64,000 bases of DNA from Epiperipatus broadwayi (GCA_028023455.1 JAQFVV010006305.1:2843001-2907000), one strand, 5' to 3'; counted from the first letter of the stretch, positions 34,480 through 46,034 are shown. Translations and numbers: made by a program. The notes: a model not told the origin generated them from the letters alone.

Positions 34480-35980
34480 CCATAGCTTTATAATGAACTC
34501 ACAATAAATTTATCTTTATAAAATCATAGGCATCTCTTTTTAAAATCATCCCCTGTCAAACTGGGATTTAAATATTACATTCACTAGCATTTATACACGT
34601 TTATATTTATTTATTCCATGTACTTTTATAGTTAAAACTAGGATTCAATAATACCAGTGATGAGGACTGATCATCACGCCTCTCTCCACGTGATATTCAT
34701 CTTTCTATAAACCCCTATTTACCAAATATATTAATTATGTTAAACATTAGATTTAATGCTTATAATTTATTTAATCAATGATGGTGATCATAACTCACGT
34801 ACAGTACTATTTGAACCAGTGTTTCAATCAATAATAAGATATTCTTTTTTGATGAAGATGATCAAAACTCATGAGCACAACATAATTTTAGCTTTCTATT
34901 ATTGAACTATAATTATTAAAATTTGGTTATTATCAAGTTTAATCCCTAAATACTTAAATGCAAATCAACATTTCAGTTTACTTAACATTTTTGCGAGCGC
35001 TTGCTTAATCTTTGTGAGTGCTGATGATTCTTAATATCTGCGAATGATGATGATCATTTAAAACAACAAAATCAAGACGAAAAAAACATGATATTTTTAA
35101 TAATAACTCGAAACCAATTAAGTTATATAATTATATTTATTAATACTACTCTTCTTTCTTTTTATCTTTTTAAATCAAATTTACTAATTAAATAAATGGC
35201 TTATTACATTAATTGAAATTCAATATACAAGTTTGTCATTTTGGATATTTTAAAATAAGCTGTATTAAAATGACATTAAAAAAATATTTCATTGAATGCT
35301 TACTTATGACTCTCCCAACCTATTATATCATAAAAATAAATTTCATATGTAATGTGGGTGTTTTATTTCACTTCCATTCAAATATGAAGCCCTGCTTTTA
35401 AATTTACCATATTTAAATTAATCATGTATAACCTATTCTTTTGACGTGTTTGTATAAGCAGTTACACATGCACAACACCCTGTGATATGTCAACATATAT
35501 TTTTAAAATGTGTTCCCTTATATTAGAGATTAATACATAAATCACATATGTAAAAAAATATTCTTGCAACCTTGAGCAAAATAAAATAAAATACATTATA
35601 TCAATTTTAATATGCAACAAGATAAATAAAAAAAACATTATAAATGCATATATTTATAGGTTGCTCATTATCATAACAAATGAAGAACAATAAAAAAAAG
35701 ATTTCAATATTACAATATATAATATAAAAAAAAATAATGAAAATTTAAGTTTAAAGATTTGAACTGTGTTTGTGTTATGTTATGTGATATTGAGAATAAC
35801 TATCGATAAACAAGCCCTTAATGTTTCTGTATCAAAAGAAAAAATGCTTTGACCAATAAATTAAGGTTTACTTTTAATAAGTAAGAATAAATGATCTGTT
35901 AATGAAAGTTCATAGTTACCCAATTATTTTTACTTCTTATAAATGTCTCAAGTTTGAATTTTCAGACTGTTTGTCTCACG
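34480..35980. other. AT-rich intergenic DNA
   Basis: No gene supported. The plus-strand open frame near 35213-35401 has no motif. A weak ~75-bp duplication (GATGGTGATCATAACTCA / GAAGATGATCAAAACTCATG) lies at 34780-34880. Confidence 0.5.
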
Positions 35981-35984
35981 TATA

Positions 35985-36262
35985 GCTTCAATAAGTTGAT
36001 TTGATCCATTTAAAAAAAGAAAAGTTCTTGCAGATACTTTTAAGATAAATATGAATTAATTGACTTGCTTATTTCCACAATTTTAAAATTATTTATTGTT
36101 GATACTTTTGATAACACTGAATCGTTGACTGGCTTGCGTCTATCATTGCAAAAAGAGTTATTACAAATACTTTTAGATAAGTATGGACTGGTGGATTGCT
36201 TGTCTCTATCATTTTAAAAAAAATCATTGTAGACACTTTAGATGACTATGAGGAAAACTTTA
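35985..36262. repeat. Degenerate ~67-bp minisatellite
   Basis: About four imperfect units built on TTGCAGATACTTTTAGATAA, TATGAAT, GACTTGCTTGTCTC and TATCATTTTAAAAA. The third and fourth units are most alike. Confidence 0.65.
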
Positions 36263-36805
36263 ACAAAATTTTGATTGATAGCTTAATCAAACCTAGTTAT
36301 AAGGTTTTTATACAATTTCCTTTTCTTTTCTATTCTTTTCCCTCTCCCTCCATTCAAATGTAATGAATCCATAATAGGCCAGGAACCAGAAAAGAAGCAT
36401 TTCAAATAGCTTGTGTGGTTGGCTTTAAACTCAATCATTCTGTTGGTTATCAAGGACTTTTAGTATAAGTCCACAGAAAGATCAGTGAGTTAACCCATAG
36501 ATGTCAGATTTCAAGAAGCAGAAGAAGTGGCTTTAGCAATGCAAATTCATTGTATGATACACAGCAAAATATATTAATATCATTTTATAGAACTGTAAAT
36601 AACTTCTTCCAAGAAATTCAATTTTGTTCCATTTTTTTATCTTAATATTGCTGGGAATTACTTATATATATTCACATCTTCGTCTATACTGACTTTAAAG
36701 CAAGAGTCATTTTTTTTCCTTCCTCAATTTTTAAAGAGTGAAAAAAAATCAATTGCTCACTCTCTTTTGAAAAAATATGCAAACTGTCCCTTTCCTTTGG
36801 TTTTC

Positions 36806-36945
36806 ACAAACTCAATCACTACATCTCTGTCTAATAATAATGAATAAACTGATCGTTACATCTCTTCCTAATAACATTAAAAAACAACTGATAGCCTATA
36901 TCTTTTCTCTGATAATATTGAAAAAACTGACCACTAACTATTGTT
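36806..36945. repeat. Degenerate ~40-bp tandem repeat
   Basis: Three to four imperfect units of the type AAACTGATCGTTACATCTCT plus TCCTAATAACATT. The repeats keep one plus-strand frame open (36777-37052), but the product has no recognised motif. Confidence 0.6.
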
Positions 36946-37059
36946 TCATTCGTTTATATTGCGAATCTTTGATCAAAGAAAAGGACCACCTGGAAATCTT
37001 ATCTTCAGATAAAGATCAAAGATTCACAAGTTTGACAGTCTGTCGCAATTAATAAAAAC

Positions 37060-37480
37060 TTAGGATTAATTATTACTTTTATTACATCCAAGCATCACTT
37101 CCTTCTCTAGATATCTACAATCTAGATAATACAAAAACAACAAAGCCTACAATCTTATTAAAAGATTTGTGTAAAATAGTTTTATGTTTAAAATATTCAT
37201 ACTCACACATGTATATTTTCATATCCTAATCTACTAATCTTGATTGCTTTATTTTACACTTTCTTTCTGATCTGCTTTATTTAATAAGAATATAGCTAAA
37301 TAATTTCATCACATTATTTAATAAAATATAATAAACCCCTATATTAAATAGTGTTTCTCATTACCTTCTCTCTTTACAACTGCTTATTTATGAACTATTT
37401 ATAGACTATATAATAATAAATATACACATAAATCTATATATATATAAAAAAATTTTTCCTTAATTAAATAATATATCTGT
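37060..37480. other. AT-rich intergenic DNA
   Basis: Nothing recognised except short TA runs. Confidence 0.5.
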
Positions 37481-37484
37481 GTTT

Positions 37485-38920
37485 GAAATGAGGACATATA
37501 TATATATATATATGAATGACAAGACAATATCTATTAAATAGAGAGAGAGAAACTTTAACCTTTGTTGTTACAAAAAAAATTCTTAATTACTACTAATTGA
37601 CAATTCCTGAGGCTAAGCAAGTTTTGTTGTAGGTCTTTTATTGAAGTAAAAGGGGTCCTCTTTAACTTCAAACCAAAATTCTTATATGAGTTAAAACCCA
37701 TAATACTATTTTTTATACGAGTGAGAATGTAAAGAATAGCATTTTTTTTTTTATAAAAAAAAACAACTTTATTAAAGCAAAATATAAATGTACATAAGTA
37801 ATACAAATGACTCTAGTGTAAAGAAATTACAAAAAAAAATTAATAAAAAAATTGGGTACATGAGAACTATAGATACAGTTTATAGTTAATCTAAAACATG
37901 ATATAGAATATGAATACATTTAACAATAAGATAAAATCAATGTAAACTCCAGACATAAAATACATATTAATACATAAAAAAGTAGGGACTTCTTAAGGAA
38001 ACTGAAAAAGCATCCAAGTCTAATCAAATATAAATTTAGAAGACATAGTACTGTCTCTGGCCTTAAGTTTTTTTAAAGTTTGTAAAAAGAAAGAGTCCAC
38101 ATCTTGCTATGGCAGAGTGAATAGTTTCTTATACCTGGTCAACCATACAGAATATGTCAAGAAGGTAGACATTCTGATGGTTGGGATGTCTCTAGAAACC
38201 ACGCAATCCCTGATAGACATAATTTTATAAAAGTCAACTTTACAATTCTAATAAATGGTCATTTTGATTTTGCCGAGACCATTACAAGAAAGAGTGATGT
38301 GATCAAATGTCTCTTTCTGACAGCAGTATTTTTCTTGACATTCTGCAAATAATATTTTTAATTTCTTCAAAAAGTTGCACATGTTGAATTAAATGTTTTT
38401 ATGGATTGTTGTTATAATAATTAATTAAGTTTTAAATTGCACTTTACACAAAAAAGTGAAGTTTAATATTATTAAAAAAAGAATTATAAGGCTTAGCACT
38501 TTTGGGCTTTGGGGGAACTTGGGTCTCCATATTCATAGCCTATAGATTATGAATATGGAGACCTAAGTTCTCCAAAAGTGCTAAGTCTTATAATTTTTTT
38601 TAAATAATATTATTCATAGCCTATAGGTTTTGAATATGGAGACCTAAGGTCTCCGAAAGTGCTAAGCCTTACAATTCTTTTTCTAATAATATTAAGCTTC
38701 ACTTTGTTTGTGTAAAGCACAATTTAAAACTTACCATTTGGAGATGAAGTAAAAACAAGGATTTTATTTCAATAATTAATTAACAAAAGAGCTATTGTAG
38801 TTTTATGAGTAAAACTTGCTTAGCCTTGGAAATTGTCAATTAGTAGTAATTGAAAATTTCTTGGTAACAACAAAGATTAAAGTTTCTCTTTTTATTTAAT
38901 GAATATTATCTCCTCATTTC
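37485..38920. mobile_element. Nested foldback element
   Basis: The outer arms 37485-37626 and 38810-38920 are inverted copies (GAAACTTTAACCTTTGTTGT versus AACAACAAAGATTAAAGTTTC; ACTACTAATTGACAATT versus AATTGTCAATTAGTAGT). Inside the right half a second inversion pairs TTTTAAATTGCACTTTACAC (about 38430) with GTGTAAAGCACAATTTAAAA (about 38712). Between these lie three copies, in alternating orientation, of a ~55-bp unit (GGAGACCTAAG...AAAGTGCTAAG). The left interior holds a LINE-like coding remnant. Confidence 0.65.
38040..38365 (-). pseudogene. LINE-like C-terminal remnant inside foldback
   Basis: The minus-strand frame reads QEKYCCQKETFDHITLSC, with the C...C...H-x4-C pattern found at the C-terminus of many non-LTR retrotransposon proteins. 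It continues with stops through RDCVVSRDIPTI and KKLKARDSTMSSKFIFD. Alignable length is too short to name a clade. It could have been captured by the foldback element or be the remains of its source. Confidence 0.4.
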
Positions 38921-38929
38921 TATTAATTA

Positions 38930-39245
38930 TTATGACATCAATCCATAGAAACATTTAATTCAACATCCACACCCACACACACACAGAAAGAAGCTCTAAA
39001 TGTGATTCATTTATTGTTTTAAAATTCTTACTGATGGGTAAGTGCACATAAATTTATACATTAACTTATTAGCACATGTGTAAATATTATTTTTCTTCCA
39101 CAAGATTACATATATTATTTCAATTTCAATATCAATATCAATCAACAATTTTAAACTGTTGTCAAGGCATCCTTTTAATAATAAAGGTGGAATATATATA
39201 TATGAAAAACAAAAATGCAAGTTAAAAAACTTGCTAACGCTTGTA
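38930..39245. other. AT-rich intergenic DNA
   Basis: Contains ACACACAC at about 38974 and no recognised gene. A frame on the minus strand to 39286 runs into the neighbouring palindrome and is not credible. Confidence 0.5.
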
Positions 39246-39334
39246 TTTATGTCCACAGATGGCGTTCTACCAAAAACACCGATCAAGCGTATGTTTTGTT
39301 TACATAAATGTCAGAGTAGTATTCACTATCTCTA

Positions 39335-39402
39335 ACTATAATTCCACTTTCAGATCATGATTTCAAGCTATTTTCTATCACCAGTGAAAGACAGGAATAA
39401 AG
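39335..39402 (-). ncRNA. Hammerhead motif, left arm (minus)
   Basis: Mirror of the right-arm motif: CTGGTGA on the minus strand (plus 39378-39384), a short AAAATAG-containing stem II region, GAAA, stem III palindrome ATCATGAT, and stem I CTTTCA/TGAAAG plus TTCC/GGAA. The fourth core base is G instead of the invariant A. Confidence 0.5.
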
Positions 39403-39424
39403 AGTTTGTGTTTAGATCTAGTTT

Positions 39425-39492
39425 CTTTATTCCTGTCTTTCACTGGTGATAGCAAATAGCTTGAAATCATGATCTGAAAGTGGAATCATAGT
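39425..39492 (+). ncRNA. Hammerhead motif, right arm (plus)
   Basis: Stem I TTCC and CTTTCA pair with TGAAAG and GGAA. The core is CTGGTGA (39443-39449; invariant A changed to G). Stem II is AGC/GCT, GAAA is at 39463-39466, and mini stem III ATCATGAT precedes the predicted cleavage C at 39474. Same architecture as the intact motif at 43967. The core change predicts loss of activity. Confidence 0.55.
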
Positions 39493-39589
39493 TAGAGATA
39501 GTGAATACTACTCTGACGTTTATGTAAACAAAACATATGCTTGATCGGTGTTTTTGGTAGAACGCCATCTGTGGACATATATATATACA

Positions 39590-40155
39590 TACATACAATA
39601 TGGTGTTTGTAATAAAATAAAGGATAGTTAGTAAGCTTGATAGTAAAATGCTTTGTTAATTAGTACTATCTTCCTGGTAAACATTATTTTAGCAGTTATA
39701 CAATATTAGTATACAAGCATTGAATATCATACACCTTCCATTAAAAGTGATTTAGATAGCAGTGCATTCATTAGCTATCTATAAGCTTTCCATATTGCTT
39801 ATTTTTACTTTGATTTCTTTAATAAGAATTTTCAACATCTTATTGTACTCATAACATAAATTGGCAACCAAATAAAAAGTTAAGATCATTAATATTCTGG
39901 CTTACTAATATGCAATCTTAATATTCTATATATTAACTGTTTATATAGGTATATATTGAGTTTTATTTCTTCTGATGTTGGATGCAGAATAATTTACTTG
40001 TCCATTAAGAATATAACTAGGTAAAACTTATTAAAGATTTGCAGACATGAAATGAACATGTGACAAAATTTAAAACATTTTAATAATAATGTAAATATTT
40101 AACTTTTATAAGATGTAGTCATAAGTAAAAAACAGCAAAAAGAAATAATATTTTT
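39590..40155. other. AT-rich intergenic DNA
   Basis: Nothing recognised. Confidence 0.5.
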
Positions 40156-40173
40156 TTTGTCTAATTCATTTTT

Positions 40174-40279
40174 TTCCTCATATGTCATAGCATCAGCCAG
40201 GATGCAAACCCACAACTGTCTGCAACCACCTACTTGCTTGCAAGGCAGGCGCAATGACCTCTCAGCTAACAATCCTTGA
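40174..40279 (-). repeat. tRNA-derived SINE, subfamily 1 (minus)
   Basis: Reverse-oriented copy: on the minus strand, TCAAGGATTGTTAGCTGAGA, CTTGCAAGCAAGTAGGTGG, GGGTTTGCATCCTGG (box B), GATGCTATGACATATGAGG and an A tail. Flanked by the 13-base duplication CTAATTCATTTTT (40161-40173, 40280-40292). Confidence 0.87.
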
Positions 40280-40299
40280 CTAATTCATTTTTATATATT

Positions 40300-40870
40300 T
40301 ATTTTTGAAAAAAAAAAGGGATTAGATTTGGGGTATAAATAGAATAATTCATTTTTTAAAAAAATAAAAAGATAAAGTGATTAAGATCATTATCTTTGAA
40401 GAAATGAAAGATTACTTTTCAAATGGATGTACAAATAAAATATTAAAAAAAAAATAAAGAAATATTTTTTTTTGTAGAATGAAAATCAATTAGTCAAGAT
40501 TAATTCAGTAATTTCTGAGGTAATTATGTGATTGGATGGAAAGTTGATATTGCAATTATTTTTTGAAAAACAAAAGAGTGTTTGGGGAATTAGAATTCAA
40601 TAGATAGTTTAGAAATAATGAGTTCAGCAGTCAAAAACTTACTTTGGAAATCTGATGCTAAATTAATTTCATTTTTAGTTTAAGAAAGTTATTTTTGCTT
40701 ATATATATAATAGTATAGAATTTACAAAAATCATATACTAAGCACTTGATAAAATCTGATTATTACCAACCTAACCATGTAACCAAACTCACTAAAAATG
40801 TAGAAGGGAAAATATCACTGGCAGAAACTTTCAATAAGTTGTGTGTGTAGATCCAACTAGTATCATAATT
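40300..40870. other. AT-rich intergenic DNA
   Basis: Nothing recognised. Confidence 0.5.
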
Positions 40871-40873
40871 CAA

Positions 40874-41200
40874 CTTATATCAACCTGCAATAAAAATAAT
40901 TATTAAATTGGAAATCTGGAGCTATAAAAAGTAAAATAAAATAGGTGAAATATAAAAATTAAATGATGGATAAATTGAAAATCTGCAGAAAAAAAAGCTA
41001 AATAAATGAAATTCAAAAAGAAAATAACGGTTAAAATGGAAATAGGAAACTTGTGTTAACCTGCAATGAAAATAATTGTTAAAATACAAAAATTAAACGA
41101 TGGATAAATTGAAAATCTGCAGAAAAAAAAGCTAAATAAATGAAATTCAAAAAAAAAAAAAAATAATGATAATAATTGTTAAACTGGAAACTTGGAATTA
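40874..41200. repeat. ~170-bp imperfect tandem duplication
   Basis: AACCTGCAATAAAAATAATT through GATGGATAAATTGAAAATCT and GCAGAAAAAAAAGCTAAATA recurs once, from AACCTGCAATGAAAATAATT at about 41060. Non-coding. Confidence 0.75.
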
Positions 41201-41204
41201 CAGA

Positions 41205-43885
41205 AAAAAAAGAGAGAAAAAGAAGAGAAATGCAAATGAATGAAGATAACCATTGAGAAAGCTATAAAAAAATCTGGAGCCAAATTACTGCTTAAAGGTA
41301 CTGCTTGGCAAATTTACAAGACGAGACAGTCAAGTAGCAACTACAAAAGAAGGACTAAAAAAATGGAAAAATAATCCATGTTAAAATGAAATAATGTAAT
41401 GTGTATACATTTACATTTATAAATATTATGTTATGAGTAAGAAAATAATTAAAAATATTGAATAACCTTTTTAATTGTTTTGTTGAGATTTTTTTTTTTA
41501 CATTGTAATTGTATGGTGAACATTTTCATTTTTAAAAGAAAAAGGTGAAGAGATTCAAGTTAAAAAAATTTTTTATTGTAAAATATTTTTTTAGGGTTTG
41601 ATTATTATAAGAAAATAGGTCATTTAGATTAAATGTGAATTAATTAAGGAAGATTAATATGTAATTATATTTATGCATGTTACATGATATTATATGTGGA
41701 ATGCATGAATAGTGCAGATCAATATGTATTATTTTTGGGTTTATCACATTATTATTTTCTAATATTTTTTATGTATTAGTCAACTTTATTAAATATTTGT
41801 TTAAATAAAATAAATAATTTTTGAATTTATTTTTGTCTGATGACATCAATCTTCTAACTATTTTTGTTCTATGAATTACCAGTGTGTGTGTGTGTGACAG
41901 ATTTCATCATAAGTCTGCTTTAAGAGATTTGTAGATTATCTGAATTCTATTATTTAATGATAAAAAAATTACCCTTGAATATTTTCTTTTGTTTATAGTT
42001 ATTAGTATGGTTGTGATCTCACAGTTAGTTTAGTCATAATGTTATTTGCAATATGTATATGTGAGTGCCTGTATGTGGTTATGCATGTGGTTCTTTATAG
42101 AATAATTTGGAGAAACTAAGGTCATAAATGTCACTCTAAATATCTACATATTTTATTTTATAGATTTTGACAATTAGTTTGTTGATAAGCAGTACAGTCA
42201 TGATATTTGATGGACAAGAATATTGATGTTGACAGCATTATATTAATAATTCTAGTGTTTTTGATATGTATATGTATGTGGATGAAGTATTGATTATTAT
42301 TTTTATAAGATGCTCTAAATTTGATATTAGCTAAATAATGATTAGCCAAGATTTTACATTTTGTCTTTTAAACCCATTCACAAAAGAAGACTATTGACTT
42401 TTGATGAGTATTACAGAGGAAACGTACTTCCAATACTGATTTTTTGCTCATTTTCTATGCTCATCAAAAGCAGGAATTGGATAATGATGATTTATTATGA
42501 CTCAATATATCCCACAATTTATTCCAAAATATTACAAGTATATCAAATAGAAGGTTTTAACAGGATTTTATATTTAAATGATCAAAATTTAGTGAGAATT
42601 ATCTATGTATTTTTATAAATAATTTTCCAGATTTGAAGTAAAAAGCAAAGCACCAATTAAAAGCAAACTTCACTTTTTATGATACTATTAAAAACTTGGA
42701 CAATATGTTAAGTATGGATTCATTTTTGATTTAAAGTATTTCAGACAAATCCAGTTACAAAATAATGTAATTTCAATTTACAATGCCTAGTTTTAACTGG
42801 TTCTTTTCTTTGTTACATCATAACTGGAAAATTATAAATATTTCTCATTAAATTTTTATCATTTTAATATAATTGTACAATTGTAAATATTTTATTTAAA
42901 AATTAGTATATTATTCGAAGTAAGTGAATGCTAAAAAAAAAAAAAAAATAGAACAAAATGGGTTTATTAATAGTACTTTTGTTCATCCATTACATAGAGT
43001 CTCACTAAAAGCATATGAAATATATAATAAGATGAACTTTATAGAAGGGTGATAAAGAGCTAGTTGAGGGTAAAACAATCATTTTTAGAGATAGAAAAAA
43101 TTTATAAGTTAAAAGATGTATTAGTCATAACACAATCTAGAAAATCATAATGACTTGCAATATAATGATGATGTAAAGAAGCAGAAACTAAAGACTACAA
43201 AGTGGACAATTTTAAATATGAAAACAATATTCAATAGGATATCTATCATATTTAAGTGTATACAAGATAAGAAGTGATGTGTGGTAAATATAATTTTTGA
43301 CCTTAATAGAAAAGTTTTTTTTTGGAAAGTAAATGTTGCCTTGCTAAAAGAACCACTAAAAAAATTTATGGAGTCATTATTTGAAGTAAATAAATAGAGT
43401 ACAGGTAAAATTTGAGTTGAATAAGTTTAAACACTTCTTCCCCCCTTTTAAGAGTTCTTTTAAAGAAGATTATTGCCAATTTTTTCAATTGATCATTTTT
43501 CAGAATCTTGAAATATATTTTATTAATTATTTACACATCCACCCATTCATAAGAATTTCATTCTAATTCATGTATATATGACTTTATAATTTTAAATTTG
43601 TTTTTATTTTTATCAATAATTATTATTTTATTTTTATTATTTTAATATTTCAATCTAATACAAAAAATATATAAATAAGTACATAAAAATACATAGAAGA
43701 TTTTTAAAAATTAAAAATTTAAAAATCTATTTATATATGTAATATATTCATATTTAATAGATTAGGAAATAAAACAAAAAAGAAAATAGAATATATATGT
43801 GCATATATATAAAACCATGACAAAAAAGGTTGTATAGATGTATCAATAATAATAAAAAAAAACAATATAATAAACTGGATAATAT
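41205..43885. other. AT-rich intergenic DNA
   Basis: No gene supported. The frame at 42361-42618 starts at a TTG and has no motif I recognise. A (GT)n run lies at 41883-41896. Otherwise AT-rich. Confidence 0.45.
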
Positions 43886-43894
43886 ATATATAAA

Positions 43895-44106
43895 ACTGAT
43901 AGAAACGTTTTGCATAAACGCTTGAAGTTAGTGTTTAGGTCTCATTTTATAACTCCTATCCCTTCACTGATGAGAGCAAATCAGCTTGAAATCAGCTGAT
44001 CTGAGGGTGGAGCAAAATGAAAGAGACAGTGAATATTGACTCTGACGTTTATGTAAACAGAATACGCTTGTTTGGAGCCCTTGGTAAAGCTCCATCTATT
44101 GATCAT
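43895..44106 (+). repeat. Hammerhead-bearing repeat
   Basis: A ~210-bp unit between TA-rich flanks. Its 3' half matches the right arm of the 39.3-kb palindrome (GACTCTGACGTTTATGTAAA, CGCTTG, CTCCATCT). It is folded on itself around the central hammerhead, with CATTTT/AAAATG and CTCC/GGAG outer pairing. No coding capacity. Confidence 0.65.
43941..44025 (+). ncRNA. Hammerhead ribozyme with intact core
   Basis: Stem I: CCCTTCA (43960-43966) pairs with TGAGGG (44002-44007), extended by CTCC (43953-43956) with GGAG (44009-44012) and CATTTT with AAAATG. The core CTGATGA is at 43967-43973. Stem II is GAGC/GCTT (four pairs, closing G-U). GAAA is at 43988-43991. Mini stem III is ATCAGCTGAT (43991-44000), followed by the predicted cleavage C at 44001. 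All conserved core residues are present. The short stem III fits the minimal hammerheads known from animal retroelements (established for Penelope-like elements and small retrozymes). Activity is inferred, not shown. Confidence 0.7.
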
Positions 44107-44159
44107 ATATATACCATGATAAAATAGTTATGTATGAATGTGCCAATAAACTTCAAAAA

Positions 44160-44770
44160 ACAATGTACTGCAATTTTATGTAAGTTAGAATCTCCTGTTT
44201 ATTTGTTTGGATAAATTTTGAAACTAAGATTTAACTTATTTCTATCAAATGGTTTTTTTTTTTAGATTTTGTAAAATATGTTACAAATCAATGACAACAA
44301 ATGCAATATGACACTTAAATATTTCAGATTGGGTTTACTGTAGAAGTATTGGCAGAACAAATTTCAAATACATTGATAACAGTTCAATAAATTTTCAGTG
44401 ATGTGAATGAAGGGCTGGTATTTAAAAAAACAATTAAGTGTTTTAGCAATCATTTAAAATTGAAACAAAAACTAATGATTTTTTTTCTCTTGATTGTAAA
44501 AGTTGATTTTTTAAAAACTTTTTAAATAAACAAAACTATATTGCAAATGTTTTTCAATATGCATGATTTTACTCTCTGATATTAAACTGATATTTGGAAT
44601 AGTTATAAAAAACTAAAATAATATATGTATAATATTTTATAATATTTTATTTAGTGTGAACTTAAAAAATCAAAAAATAATTGTTTCTTCAGCCACAATT
44701 GAGATTGTTATATTTAACTTGAAATAAAAGCATGGGGTGTCCAGAAATTAAGAAATTCAATCCTTACTTT
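44160..44770 (+). repeat. Old dispersed repeat, copy 2
   Basis: Diverged relative of 1140-1870, ending in AACTTGAAATAAAAGCATGG and GGTGTCCAG. It is followed by TAGAGGGCAGTTCAATTATA, which also recurs at about 46980-47000 (TAGAGGGCAGATCAATTATT) beyond the LINE pair, so the LINE copies may have inserted into a larger repeat. Confidence 0.5.
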
Positions 44771-44821
44771 CTAGTTATTGAATATGGCCGTTAGAGGGCA
44801 GTTCAATTATAGTAGTAAGGA

Positions 44822-46034
44822 ATGGCAGAGAGAAGAGAAGATATGGATATTATGTTGAGGACATGTGCAAGGGTGGGTAAAGAGATGGGGATTAAATTTA
44901 GTGAAGAAAAATCAAATATAATGATGGTTAATAATGGGGAAAGAGAGGATGTAGTTTTTTTATTGGGGGATATAAAGTTAAGTGTGGTGGATAGATATAG
45001 GTATTTGGGAATCATCTTATGTAATCAGGAAAATTGCTTGGTTGAATGGGAGAAAAAATTGGTAAATGAAGCAAAGAAAAGAAAAGGTTTGGTAAAGAAC
45101 CTAACAGTATTTTCATATAATAAATATGATGTAGCTAGAATTGTATGGAAGGGAGTTGCAGTAGCAGGGTTAACATATGGTAATGATGCATTATGTGTTA
45201 GTAAAAGGATTTTAGATTATTTAGAGAAAGTACAAAGGGAAGTAGGAAGACATGCATTAGATGCAGAGATGTGGACAGCAAAGGAGACAATTCAAGGAGA
45301 AATGGGATGGTCAAGTTTCTATATGAGAGATGCAAAAAAGTAAAATGAAAATGTTTGGTAGGTTGCAGTTTATGGATAGTAAAAGAATAGCCAAAATAGT
45401 GTTTAATTGGGTTATGATTAAAGGGCAGGTAACAAGATGGGTGAGAAAGGTAATGTGGTATGCAAAAGATTTGGATAAAGAATTTATATCGGTATACTTG
45501 TATAAAAGGTGGGATGATTGTATTAGGAGGATTGTTGAGTGTTATAGTGGTAAGGAATGGGATAAAAGAATAGAAGCATTAATAAAAAATAGGGAGTTGG
45601 AGAGATGGAGAAGTAGTATGGAGGGTAAGAAGAGTTTAAATATATATAGAAGTAAATGGAATATTGGAAGCGAGTTAATTTATGATAATAGTAAGGAAAG
45701 TAGTTTATTGTTTAAGGCTCGAACGGGATCGTTAGCATCAAGAGAATATAGACGTAAATGGAAAACTATGGGTGATTTAGCGTGCAAATTGTGTAAGGAA
45801 GGTATAGAAAATATTAGGCATCTGTTGATTGAATGTAAATGCTTGAAAGCAGAAAGGGTACAGATAATGAAGTTATGAGAGAATAGGTATGAACAAAGTG
45901 ACAATACAGAAAGTGAGTTAGTAGTTTTTATGCTGGGTTTGCGAAAAGATAAAGGGGATTTTGATTTGAAGGCCATAGAGTTGACAAAGATTATGTTGTG
46001 GAAGTGGGATGGGGCAGAATATGGGAAGACTTAG
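44822..46034 (+). pseudogene. Non-LTR retrotransposon RT C-terminus and CCHC knuckle
   Basis: 5' truncated just downstream of the catalytic YADD: the first residues, MAERREDMDIMLRTC, fit the helix that follows that box. Then come FSEEKSNIMMV, VDRYRYLGII (the YLG block), a WKGVAVAGLTYGND stretch and GEMGWSSF, all typical of the RT thumb region of this LINE type. An extra A in GCAAAAAAG near 45335 shifts the frame at codon ~172. The second frame (45330-45878) carries CKLCKEGIENIRHLLIEC, a C-x2-C-x8-H-x4-C zinc knuckle. A TGA at 45876-45878 interrupts it, and the frame continues to a stop at 46032-46034. Needs at least two corrections, so inactive. Confidence 0.8.

Larger units (their letters stand above)
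39251..39577. mobile_element. Palindromic repeat with paired hammerheads
   Basis: The left arm 39251-39402 (TGTCCACAGATGGCGTTCTA onward) is a near-perfect reverse complement of 39425-39577, with a ~22-base loop. Each arm includes a hammerhead-like fold, on opposite strands. The outer ~90 bp also align with the 3' half of the repeat at 43895-44106 (TCTGACGTTTATGTAAACA, GATGG/CCATCT ends). Confidence 0.8.

Noticed and set aside
36777-37052. 91-codon plus-strand frame as a gene
   Set aside because: Most of it is the translated 40-bp tandem repeat. No motif.
42361-42618. 85-codon plus-strand frame resembling a globular protein
   Set aside because: Begins at TTG, has no upstream coding continuation and no family motif I can name.
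45680-45976. 98-codon minus-strand frame
   Set aside because: Antisense of the LINE CCHC region.
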